From positions 1 to 5,322 of the forward strand of contig JAITPE010000127.1 in the NCBI GenBank assembly GCA_031289575.1: a stretch of 5,322 nt of DNA. Direction: 5' to 3'. Under the pieces are notes generated by a model that saw nothing but the letters and a program-made list of their open reading frames with translations, had not been told where the DNA came from and searched no databases. Both the position numbers and the translations under genes were made by a program. This stretch comes from Spirochaetia bacterium (GTDB lineage Bacteria; Spirochaetota; UBA4802; UBA5550). Positions 1 through 5,322 of the stretch are shown here, one piece after another. The first letter of the stretch is position 1; every line of letters begins with the position of its first letter.

Positions 1-1
1 C

Positions 2-778
2 ATGGCTGCCGCCGACGAAGGCGTTGACCGCATATACGTATCCGGCGACATACTCAATCCGGACAAGCCCTTTTCGCTCAAAGACATACAGTCACTCCAA
101 GCCTATATAAAAAACAAAAGGCCTGGCGCCGAGCTTTACCTCGGCACCCCCCGCATGATGAACGAGATGCAGTTTGAAATATACAAATCTGGATTACAAA
201 CAATGCTGCCCTACATCGACGGCATTCTAATAGGAAATCTGGGCGCGGCTTGGGCATTCAAAAACATGGGCGTTCCGCTAGCTGGCGACTACCCGCTCAA
301 TGTATTCAATTCTCTCGCGGCTGATTTCTACCGCGCTCAAGGGACGGCGCAGGTAACCGCCTCGATTGAACTCAACGCCGCTTGCTTAAAAAAACTGTGT
401 AAAGCCTTCGACTCAATCGAATTAATCGCGCACGGCCGGATTGAGACGATGTACTTTGACCACGATTTTTTTGAAATATACGGACATGATCTAAACACCC
501 CCTTCATGCTTTACAATGAGGCCGGAGGATTCGAGATATACAGGGATCAGCATCACAGAACACATCTGCTTACAAAAAGCCGCTTTACGATTCTGCCATT
601 GATAAATGATATGCGCCGGCTTGGAATATACGCGTTCCGGATTGAAGCCCAAACCGAAAAGCCCGAGGCGCTGCGTGAAATAATCCGAGCCTTTAAAGAA
701 AAAAACGCCGGCGCCGTTTTCAACAATCCTGTTCTTAATAAATACGCCTATTCATACGAGGCGCTGAGATTTAAATAA
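2..778 (+). CDS. U32-family peptidase-like protein, C-terminal part (5' end outside window)
   Basis: The reading frame is open from the left edge to the TAA at 776-778, giving 258 visible residues. The ATG at position 2 is probably internal, because the visible part begins inside a domain and has no upstream context. U32 hallmarks are a GNLG turn (residues 78-81), a DYPLNVFNS segment (96-104), an ELN strand (123-125) and a VHGR-like motif, here IAHGR (142-146), followed by a DH pair (153-154). Named U32 members (RlhA, TrhP, UbiU/UbiV) act in RNA hydroxylation or ubiquinone hydroxylation, several with a cysteine-bound Fe-S cluster, so 'peptidase' is a family label and not a proven activity. 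The usual Cys after Glu-His is Asp155 here, and no Cys follows residue 133, so a cluster-dependent reaction is doubtful. The aminotransferase follows 18 bp downstream, suggesting one operon. Family membership is fairly sure; the substrate is unknown. Confidence 0.8.
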   Translation: MAAADEGVDRIYVSGDILNPDKPFSLKDIQSLQAYIKNKRPGAELYLGTPRMMNEMQFEIYKSGLQTMLPYIDGILIGNLGAAWAFKNMGVPLAGDYPLNVFNSLAADFYRAQGTAQVTASIELNAACLKKLCKAFDSIELIAHGRIETMYFDHDFFEIYGHDLNTPFMLYNEAGGFEIYRDQHHRTHLLTKSRFTILPLINDMRRLGIYAFRIEAQTEKPEALREIIRAFKEKNAGAVFNNPVLNKYAYSYEALRFK

Positions 779-796
779 AACTTATTCGAGGAAACT

Positions 797-2047
797 ATGC
801 CGGCAGATGAAATTATTCAAAAGAAGAAAGAGTACTTTTTTCCTAACACGATGCACTTTTACAGCAAGCCGCCGCATATCATAAAGGGCGAAGGCAAGTA
901 TTTGTTTGATGATGACGGCCGCCGCTACTTGGATTTTTTTGCCGGAGTGACGGTGGTAAACTGCGGACACTGCAATCCGGAGATTACCGAAAAAATCTGC
1001 GAACAGGTTAAGCGGCTGCAGCATGCATCAATAATATACCTGACGCAGCCCATGGTTCTTTTGGCGGAGAGGCTCGCAAAGATTCTTCCGGGCGATATAC
1101 GCCAAATGTTTTTCTGCAACAGCGGAAGCGAGGCAAATGACGGCGCGCTTTCGCTCGCCAGAATGAAAACAGGCAAGAGAGGCTTCCTCGCATTTAAGGG
1201 CGGGCTCCACGGAAGAACCACCCTTACGCTGAGCGTAACCGGAATAGACATGTGGAGAATAGACCCATTCCTTGACGATGAGCCCGTCTGGTTTGCCGAA
1301 AGTTTTGCCGCGGGCGAAGATTCGCCGCAGCAAAAGGCCGATGACTCGCTGCGGAGCGTTGAGAATATTCTCAACGCTCATGGAAACCAAATAGCGGCCT
1401 GCATTGTGGAACCGGTACAGGGAAACGGCGGAATAAATATTCCGCCGAAGGACTTTTTCATTCGGCTGAAAAAACTTTTGGAAGCGCACAATGTACTGCT
1501 CATTCTTGACGAAATACAAACAGGCTTTGCCCGGACCGGCTACATGTTTGCCTCCGAATATTTCGGCATAGTGCCCGATATCATATCGTTCGCAAAAGCC
1601 TTGGGCAACGGCACGCCGATTGCCGCTTTCGCGGCAAGGCCCGATACCGCGGCCGCGCTCAACAAGCCCTCTTCCTCGACCCTTGGCGGAAATCCCGTCT
1701 CAATGACGGCCGGGCTCGCTGTTCTTGACTTCATTGAAAAGAACAATCTATGCGAAAAATCAAAAGAACTCGGCGCCTATTTTCTGGAAAAACTCAAGGC
1801 CGTAGAGAAAAACCATGCCGGTTTAATTGAGAACGCAAGGGGACTCGGACTCATGCTCGGCGTGTCCATGAAAGACCCAAGCCATGTTGACATTGTGCTT
1901 GAAAAAATGAAGGACGGCGGCGTCATCATAGGCAAAAATGGAATAAACCGCGAGGTTCTGGTTTTTCAGCCGCCGCTTATTATTGATAAGGACGATATTG
2001 ACGCGGTATGCGCGCTGCTCGAAGAAACCCTCGCCTCTCTGCGGTAG
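797..2047 (+). CDS. PLP-dependent class-III aminotransferase (AGXT2/omega-aminotransferase-like)
   Basis: A complete 416-residue protein, the usual length for fold-type I class-III aminotransferases. These move an amino group from an amino donor to a 2-oxo acid or aldehyde in the cytoplasm. Visible landmarks in order: the N-terminal substrate-loop region with YLFDDDGRRYLDF (about 35-47), the phosphate-binding NSGSEAN turn (108-114), LHGRT (137-141), EPVQGNGG (205-212), Asp238 in LILDEIQTGFARTG that pairs with the PLP pyridine nitrogen, Lys267 in SFAKALGNG that forms the Schiff base, and Thr295 in TLGGNP, which contacts the phosphate of the partner subunit. All catalytic residues are present. 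The position before HG is Leu137, where the family usually has an aromatic residue stacking on PLP. The start is supported by GAGGAAA at 788-794. The GGNP style and overall motifs resemble alanine-glyoxylate or beta-amino acid transaminases, but the substrate cannot be read from the sequence. Acetylornithine or GABA aminotransferase are less likely alternatives. Confidence 0.93.
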   Translation: MPADEIIQKKKEYFFPNTMHFYSKPPHIIKGEGKYLFDDDGRRYLDFFAGVTVVNCGHCNPEITEKICEQVKRLQHASIIYLTQPMVLLAERLAKILPGDIRQMFFCNSGSEANDGALSLARMKTGKRGFLAFKGGLHGRTTLTLSVTGIDMWRIDPFLDDEPVWFAESFAAGEDSPQQKADDSLRSVENILNAHGNQIAACIVEPVQGNGGINIPPKDFFIRLKKLLEAHNVLLILDEIQTGFARTGYMFASEYFGIVPDIISFAKALGNGTPIAAFAARPDTAAALNKPSSSTLGGNPVSMTAGLAVLDFIEKNNLCEKSKELGAYFLEKLKAVEKNHAGLIENARGLGLMLGVSMKDPSHVDIVLEKMKDGGVIIGKNGINREVLVFQPPLIIDKDDIDAVCALLEETLASLR

Positions 2048-2049
2048 AG

Positions 2050-2265
2050 CTATTTTTTCGGCCTGCTGCTCATTTTGATTGTTCTCCGAAAGATGCTTCC
2101 GGCAGCGGCAAAGCAGAAGGATATCATAAAACTGCGCGCGGCTCTACCCGGCTCCCCTTTTAAAAGCAGCGCAAGCACGCCGCTTATAAAAGATGTAAGC
2201 GAAATCCCAAAGGAGACAATCATGAGAAGCACCAGCATTTTTTGTACGGATGTTTTATCGGCCAT
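2050..2265 (-). CDS. Small two-helix membrane protein, function unknown
   Basis: A 71-residue ORF on the minus strand, convergent with the aminotransferase (2 bp between the two stop codons) and divergent from the kinase gene. The ATG at 2265 is chosen because GAGG lies at 2271-2274, five bases upstream. The product has a short polar N-terminus, a strongly hydrophobic segment at about residues 10-35, a basic loop (KGEPGRAAR, 36-44), a shorter hydrophobic segment at about 45-59, and a very basic C-terminus (RR at 60-61, then RPKK at 68-71). This is the pattern of a small inner-membrane hairpin protein with positive charges inside. Codons look like those of neighbouring genes. I recognise no family. 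The frame stays open upstream to 2457, and the stretch just before this start also looks hydrophobic, so a longer product with a non-ATG start is possible. The overlapping + strand frame in this region reads as a poor protein and is taken as a shadow. Confidence 0.55.
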   Translation of the reverse strand: MADKTSVQKMLVLLMIVSFGISLTSFISGVLALLLKGEPGRAARSFMISFCFAAAGSIFRRTIKMSSRPKK

Positions 2266-2270
2266 TTGAA

Positions 2271-2274
2271 CCTC
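2271..2274 (-). promoter_or_regulatory. Ribosome binding site deciding the start of the small membrane-protein gene
   Basis: On the minus strand this reads GAGG followed by five bases (TTCAA) and then ATG at 2265. The other in-frame candidates are worse: the ATG 45 bases upstream has only a TAGGG touching the start codon, and the TTG further up has no purine-rich motif in range. Confidence 0.5.
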
Positions 2275-2361
2275 ATTCTCGTAAGCATGCGCAGTCGCGG
2301 CGTTCATCCCTAAAAATAAACTGCTGCCACAGGCGGCAATAAAAGGCAACCATTTTATTAC

Positions 2362-2390
2362 TTGACCAAAGGGAAATCCTGTGCATATAT
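2362..2390 (+). promoter_or_regulatory. Candidate sigma70-type promoter of the kinase-regulator operon
   Basis: TTGACC (2362-2367, five of six matches to the -35 consensus) is followed after 17 bases by ATATAT (2385-2390), with a TG dinucleotide at 2382-2383 as in extended -10 elements; TATATG at 18 bp spacing is an alternative. The -10 lies inside a perfect 10-bp palindrome, GCATATATGC (2383-2392). Transcription would start near 2397, leaving only about ten bases before the ATG at 2408. If real, it rules out the GTG at 2381 as the translation start. Confidence 0.45.
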
Positions 2391-2397
2391 GCTGTTC

Positions 2398-2403
2398 GGA
2401 GAG
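2398..2403 (+). promoter_or_regulatory. Ribosome binding site deciding the histidine kinase start
   Basis: GGAGAG at 2398-2403, with six bases between GGAG and the ATG at 2408, is a well-placed Shine-Dalgarno. The alternative GTG nine codons upstream (2381) lies within the putative promoter and has no comparable motif in range, so the ATG is preferred. Confidence 0.7.
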
Positions 2404-2407
2404 TACA

Positions 2408-3523
2408 ATGAACAGCAAACCGGCAGACAAAATCGAACAGGATTCACTAATTGACAAACCGGCGAATATTCACAGCGAGGATCTCGGATTGTCTGGAGAA
2501 AACGCCTCATTGGCAAAAAGTATTTTTGAAACAACAGGGACAGCAAGCCTTATTGTAAACGAAAAGAGCACCATCATAAATTCCAACCAGGAATTTGCCA
2601 AGCTTTCCGGTTACACAAACGAGGAAATAGACGGAATCCTCAGTTGGAGAGACTTCATAAGCAAAGAAGACGTAAAAAAAATGACGCGCCGCCAAAAACG
2701 CAGAACATTGGACCCTAAATCGGCGCCGCGCAATTACGGATTCCGTTTTATCGACCGTTACGGCGACATCAAGGACATATACGGAACATTTAACCGCATG
2801 CCGGGAACGCGCATGGTCATGGGTTCTTTCGTTGACATAACAGAACAAAAAAAATTGGAGAGCCGCATAATAAAAATCAGCGAAGAGGAACGCAGAAAAA
2901 TAGGCACCGACCTCCATGACGGGCTGGGACCTCACCTTGTGGGAATAAATTTTATGCTCTCCATTCTTGAAAAAAAACTTGTGGGACACGGAATGGCAAA
3001 CGAGGTAAAGGACATCAAGGAAATAACCCAGCTTTTGACGCAAGCCATAAAACTCACGCGCAGCCTTGTTAGCGGATTATGCCCTGTTGACATAGACCCT
3101 GCGGGGCTGACTGTCGCACTTGAAGAGCTTGCGCTGAATACCGAAAAGATTTACGGCATAAAATGCGCCTTCACCCATGATAAATCAATTTTCATGGCCG
3201 ATAACGCCATGGCAACTAATCTCTTTTTGATTGCCCAAGAATCGATAAACAACGCCGTAAAGCACAGCAAGGCCACTGCAATACAGTTGACAATGCGGGA
3301 AGAAGATGGAATGCTTACTATGGAAATAGAAGACAACGGGGTGGGACTCAAAAAGCTGCTTGACAACAATGGCTCCGGAATTAGCATTATGCGTTATAGG
3401 GCAAGGCTCATCGGCGCGTCCTTTGAAATAAAACAAAACGCTATGTACGGAACAACAGTCCTGTGCATTATGGACAAACAGGAAATAAAACCGCAGAAAA
3501 TGAAGACCGACAGTGAACGATAG
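2408..3523 (+). CDS. Soluble PAS-domain sensor histidine kinase, NarX/DegS class (HisKA_3)
   Basis: A 371-residue cytoplasmic kinase with no membrane segment or signal peptide. After a polar N-terminal tail comes a PAS domain (about residues 35-148, ending in the typical FVDITEQKKLE exit), then a HisKA_3 dimerisation/phosphoacceptor helix with ERRKIGTDLHDGLGPHL; His170 is the predicted autophosphorylation site. The HATPase domain shows the N-box ESINNAVKH (Asn282), the G1 box DNGVG (309-313) and the G2 box GSGI (322-325). It should autophosphorylate and pass the phosphate to the response regulator encoded immediately downstream, with which it overlaps by 11 bp. The signal is probably an intracellular ligand, redox state or light sensed by PAS, since no periplasmic domain exists; no haem- or flavin-binding signature is evident. 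The HD-xxx-Q phosphatase motif known from NarX has Pro175 in place of Gln, so its phosphatase behaviour may differ. A GTG start at 2381 would add nine residues but is less likely. Confidence 0.93.
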   Translation: MNSKPADKIEQDSLIDKPANIHSEDLGLSGENASLAKSIFETTGTASLIVNEKSTIINSNQEFAKLSGYTNEEIDGILSWRDFISKEDVKKMTRRQKRRTLDPKSAPRNYGFRFIDRYGDIKDIYGTFNRMPGTRMVMGSFVDITEQKKLESRIIKISEEERRKIGTDLHDGLGPHLVGINFMLSILEKKLVGHGMANEVKDIKEITQLLTQAIKLTRSLVSGLCPVDIDPAGLTVALEELALNTEKIYGIKCAFTHDKSIFMADNAMATNLFLIAQESINNAVKHSKATAIQLTMREEDGMLTMEIEDNGVGLKKLLDNNGSGISIMRYRARLIGASFEIKQNAMYGTTVLCIMDKQEIKPQKMKTDSER

Positions 3524-4166
3524 AATAAAAATTATACTCGTGGAAGATCATCCGATATTCCGGCGAGGCTTGGCGCAGTTGATTAACAGCACCGAAGACT
3601 TGCAGGTCTGCGGCGAGACCGATGATTTCATGGGCGCGGTCAATATAATCAAAGAGACTAATCCCGACCTTGTCATAATCGACATAACCCTTAAAAACGG
3701 AAACGGCATTGAGCTAATAAAAGACATAAAGGCTCAGTACCCAAAAATAAAAATTATTGTCTTATCTATGCACGATGAAAAAGTCTATGCCGAAAGAGCG
3801 CTCAGAGCCGGCGCCAACGGCTACATGATGAAACACGAAGCGCCCGAAACCATCCTAAAGGTAATACATCATGTGCTCGCCGACAACATATATGTAAGCG
3901 ATGAGATCGCGGCGCGCATATTCAACATGTTCCTTGACGGCAGAAGGGATGACAGCCCGGTAAATATTTTGACCGACAGAGAGCTCGAAATTTTTCAGCT
4001 CATAGGCAGCGGCTTGGGCAGCAAGCAAATAGCGTCAAAGCTGCATATATCGGTAAAAACAGTCGAGAACCACCGAGCGCACATAAAAGAAAAACTTAAT
4101 ATAAAAAGCGCAATAGACCTTGTTCAGCAGGCGGCCTTATGGATGCAAAAGTTTCATAATTTATGA
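3513..4166 (+). CDS. NarL/FixJ-family DNA-binding response regulator
   Basis: 217 residues, the standard length for this family. The receiver domain (about 3-122) has the acidic pair Glu11/Asp12, the phosphoacceptor Asp57 in VIIDITL, the switch Ser85 and Lys107, so the phosphorylation site is complete. A linker leads to a LuxR-type helix-turn-helix (about 151-210) with LTDRELEIFQLIGSG, SKQIASKLHIS and the recognition helix VKTVENHRAHIKEKL. On phosphorylation such proteins dimerise and bind inverted-repeat DNA near promoters. The GTG start at 3513 lies within the kinase gene's last codons, with an 11-bp overlap and no strong Shine-Dalgarno, which points to translational coupling and near-stoichiometric synthesis. 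The partner is almost certainly the upstream PAS kinase. Targets are not known; the inverted repeat overlapping this gene's own stop codon, in front of the secreted-protein gene, is the nearest candidate. Confidence 0.95.
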   Translation: MNDRIKIILVEDHPIFRRGLAQLINSTEDLQVCGETDDFMGAVNIIKETNPDLVIIDITLKNGNGIELIKDIKAQYPKIKIIVLSMHDEKVYAERALRAGANGYMMKHEAPETILKVIHHVLADNIYVSDEIAARIFNMFLDGRRDDSPVNILTDRELEIFQLIGSGLGSKQIASKLHISVKTVENHRAHIKEKLNIKSAIDLVQQAALWMQKFHNL

Positions 4167-4167
4167 A
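4153..4167. promoter_or_regulatory. Perfect 7-1-7 inverted repeat, candidate operator
   Basis: TTCATAA-T-TTATGAA, with two perfectly matched 7-bp arms around one base, overlaps the response-regulator stop codon. Its centre (4160) is about 51 bp upstream of the start site predicted for the promoter at 4176-4204, a usual position for an activator. NarL-type regulators bind paired heptamers, which makes the upstream regulator a reasonable binder, but the sequence is not the NarL heptamer consensus. No second copy was noticed by eye. Chance occurrence in AT-rich DNA is possible. Confidence 0.35.
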
Positions 4168-4175
4168 CCAAAATT

Positions 4176-4204
4176 TTTACAAACGGCAAAAAATGCTTTA
4201 TTAA
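4176..4204 (+). promoter_or_regulatory. Candidate sigma70-type promoter of the secreted-protein gene
   Basis: TTTACA (4176-4181, five of six matches to the -35 consensus), a 17-bp spacer and TATTAA (4199-4204, four of six matches to the -10 consensus). The start would fall near 4211, giving a 5' leader of about 70 bases before the ATG at 4283. The -10 overlaps an 11-bp palindrome ATTAAATTAAT (4200-4210). No intrinsic terminator is visible after the response regulator, so read-through from the kinase operon is also possible. Confidence 0.5.
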
Positions 4205-4223
4205 ATTAATGGAAGTGACGATA

Positions 4224-4283
4224 ATGATTTGGGGGCATACAGTCCTCTTTTCAGGCTTTCACCTTATGCATGGAGTACTCTGA
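4224..4283 (+). other. Possible 19-codon leader ORF coupled to the secreted-protein gene
   Basis: ATG at 4224, preceded by GGAAG at 4211-4215 with eight bases of spacing, opens a 19-codon frame (MIWGHTVLFSGFHLMHGVL) ending in TGA at 4281-4283. That TGA shares its last base with the ATG at 4283 (TGATG), the classic arrangement for translational re-initiation. The peptide shows no run of one amino acid that would suggest attenuation, and I recognise no homolog. It may be chance. Confidence 0.25.
4272..4275 (+). promoter_or_regulatory. Ribosome binding site deciding the secreted-protein start
   Basis: GGAG seven bases before the ATG at 4283. The frame stays open to a TTG at 4229, but that codon has no better motif, and starting there would put 18 extra residues before an otherwise standard signal peptide. 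The ATG is therefore chosen. Confidence 0.65.
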
Positions 4284-5188
4284 TGACAAAATCGACGATA
4301 AAAAAAATTTATAAAGCTCTGGGGCTTATTTTTATTACAGGACTTATCTTTGACGGCGCCGTTTCTCAGGAGGTTCCGTTCCAGTTTCTAAACACGGAAC
4401 GGCTTTCAAGGTACAGCGAAAACCGCGTGGCGTATCAGCATTTTGAAAAGGAATACTCCCCTTTTATTGATAATTCAATCAGCATGCTTCTTATAATAAA
4501 AGACTCCAAGGTATATCTCATAATTGACGGGTACGATGACCCTGATGTGGTTGATGAACTGCGCTTTGCCGACGCTGAAATGACCACGCTGGAAGCGGAT
4601 TTTTGGCCCAACAAAATCAGCGGCAGCCCCAATTATATTCGCATGGCGGAGCGCAGGCAGGAGCTCATACACAGTACCTCGCAGGAATTTGTCACAAAAA
4701 ATTACGGTGATCTTTTTACAACAATGCGCGATGCCTTTCTAAAAAAACAAGTCGCCATGTTCAAAGCGCTTTTGATAAGCAGAAAGGAAAACAATATCCT
4801 CATTGAAAGAACTCCCATTCCGAGAAAAATCAGCGACTCGAGTCCGGTCAAATACAAAATAACGGTGAAGGCAAAGGGCCTGGAAAATGTCCTGTACTAT
4901 GCCGAAGACGCCGACGGTGACGGCATAACCGAAACTTTTACGGCTTCAATAGCGGACGGATTCGACTGGGGATACAGAACAGGCCCCAACATAGTCAATA
5001 TTCAATCCAACAAGCAGGAGAACATCGCAAACATCATTGGCAAGATCGTATCGGATGCCTATAACGGAAGTGCGGAAGAACAGGAAATCATAAGGAAATC
5101 GTTCCCGCCGGAAAAAGTCAAGGATATGATTGATGATGTATACAGATCAATTGACCCAAATGTAAAAAGGCTTGAAGGGCAAAACTAG
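4283..5188 (+). CDS. Secreted protein of unknown function with a calcium-loop-like motif
   Basis: 301 residues. The N-terminus is a Sec signal peptide: a basic region (KSTIKKIYK, 3-11), a hydrophobic core (about 12-23) and a likely cleavage after AVS at residue 28. There is no lipobox cysteine, so the mature protein should be periplasmic or released. The mature part is polar and mixed alpha/beta with no further membrane segment. A strand-rich part at about 188-222 contains Asp209-x-Asp211-x-Asp213-Gly214, the DxDxDG spacing of EF-hand-like or FG-GAP calcium loops, although the usual acidic residue at loop position 12 is Thr220. The C-terminal third (about 245-298) is charged and probably helical. 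I do not recognise the family, and no catalytic motif is evident. It lies behind its own predicted promoter, directly downstream of the kinase-regulator pair, so it is a plausible target of that system. Another signal-peptide gene follows 80 bp later. Confidence 0.8.
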   Translation: MTKSTIKKIYKALGLIFITGLIFDGAVSQEVPFQFLNTERLSRYSENRVAYQHFEKEYSPFIDNSISMLLIIKDSKVYLIIDGYDDPDVVDELRFADAEMTTLEADFWPNKISGSPNYIRMAERRQELIHSTSQEFVTKNYGDLFTTMRDAFLKKQVAMFKALLISRKENNILIERTPIPRKISDSSPVKYKITVKAKGLENVLYYAEDADGDGITETFTASIADGFDWGYRTGPNIVNIQSNKQENIANIIGKIVSDAYNGSAEEQEIIRKSFPPEKVKDMIDDVYRSIDPNVKRLEGQN

Positions 5189-5212
5189 AATTAACGAATA
5201 AACACTTCATGC

Positions 5213-5230
5213 CGCGTTCCACGGGACGCG
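5213..5230. repeat. GC-rich hairpin between the two secreted-protein genes
   Basis: CGCGTTC-CACG-GGACGCG can fold into a 7-bp stem (one G-U pair) with a four-base loop. It stands 25 bp after the stop of the preceding gene. No T-tract follows on either strand, so it is not a standard intrinsic terminator. It could be an mRNA-stabilising or processing hairpin that separates two co-transcribed genes, or a regulatory site. No convincing promoter was seen in 5189-5268. Confidence 0.4.
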
Positions 5231-5268
5231 TGAACCGAAAAACGTGAATCAAAAAAAGGAGAACTCTC

Positions 5269-5322
5269 ATGAAAAGAACAGCGCTATTCGCAGCCCTTAC
5301 GTATCTCTTCTTTTTTAACGGA
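5269..5322 (+). CDS. Start of a secreted-protein gene, truncated by the window edge
   Basis: Only 18 codons are visible, in frame to the last base. The start is well supported: AAGGAGA at 5256-5262, with GGAG seven bases before the ATG. The residues (MKRTALFAALTYLFFFNG) begin with Lys-Arg followed by a hydrophobic core, the form of a Sec signal peptide or N-terminal membrane anchor. The cleavage site and the mature protein lie outside the window, so no function can be given. The gene is on the same strand as the preceding secreted-protein gene, 80 bp downstream and with no clear promoter of its own, so the two may share a transcript. Confidence 0.7.
   Translation, partial: MKRTALFAALTYLFFFNG

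Noticed and set aside
925..1374. Long minus-strand open frame inside the aminotransferase gene
   Set aside because: It lies opposite a gene with all catalytic motifs intact, its translation is rich in Ser, Arg and Pro without domain features, and other minus frames there are also open; it is an antisense shadow.
2037..2058. CTCT-loop-AGAG followed by a run of six T after the aminotransferase stop, as an intrinsic terminator
   Set aside because: The stem is only 4 bp and cannot be extended without mismatches; the T run also encodes the terminal lysines of the minus-strand gene. Too weak to call.
2075..2269. 64-codon + strand frame between the aminotransferase and the kinase
   Set aside because: It is opposite the small membrane-protein gene, has no ribosome binding site I can see, and reads as a low-quality polar sequence; the minus-strand reading is much more protein-like.
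2381..2407. GTG at 2381 as the histidine kinase start
   Set aside because: It lies in the putative promoter and lacks a ribosome binding site, while the ATG at 2408 has GGAGAG at proper spacing.
2507..3043. 178-codon minus-strand open frame opposite the kinase
   Set aside because: It is antisense to the PAS and H-box coding region, with an improbable Phe/Tyr/Cys-rich composition and no domain features.
4229..4282. TTG at 4229 as the secreted-protein start
   Set aside because: It would put 18 residues before a standard signal peptide; the ATG at 4283 has GGAG seven bases upstream and a normal n-region.
4435..4672. Two short minus-strand frames inside the secreted-protein gene
   Set aside because: Both are antisense to a continuous + strand gene with a signal peptide and ribosome binding site, and show no features of their own.

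Overview
The window is a chromosomal stretch of mid-range base composition from a bacterium I cannot place. Frequent ATA, AGA and AGG codons argue against an enteric gammaproteobacterium. Two Sec-type signal peptides at the right-hand end show secretion. Nothing resembles a phage, insertion sequence, CRISPR array, tRNA or rRNA.

Layout: (1) 1-778, + strand, the 3' part of a U32-family gene that runs off the left edge. Its conserved cysteines appear to be missing. (2) 797-2047, + strand, a complete PLP-dependent class-III aminotransferase, 18 bp behind the U32 gene and probably co-transcribed. (3) 2048-2407, about 360 bp with no + strand gene. It holds a small membrane-protein gene on the - strand (2050-2265, convergent with the aminotransferase) and the promoter and ribosome binding site of the next operon. 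(4) 2408-4166, + strand, a two-gene signalling operon: a soluble PAS histidine kinase of the NarX/DegS class and a NarL/FixJ response regulator, overlapping by 11 bp. (5) 4167-4282, an intergenic region with a perfect 7-1-7 inverted repeat, a good sigma70-type promoter and a possible 19-codon leader ORF whose stop overlaps the next start. (6) 4283-5188, + strand, a secreted protein of unknown function with a calcium-loop-like motif. (7) 5269-5322, + strand, the first 18 codons of another gene starting with a signal peptide, cut by the right edge.

Working model (inference): the kinase senses a cytoplasmic signal through its PAS domain and phosphorylates Asp57 of the regulator. The regulator may bind the inverted repeat at 4153-4167, centred about 51 bp upstream of the predicted transcription start of the secreted-protein gene, and so control that gene directly. 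The U32 and aminotransferase genes look like a separate metabolic unit with no visible link to the signalling genes. I see no clear-cut new defence or mobile system. The most unusual points are the cysteine-less U32 protein, the unexplained small membrane gene on the opposite strand, and the architecture upstream of the secreted-protein gene.
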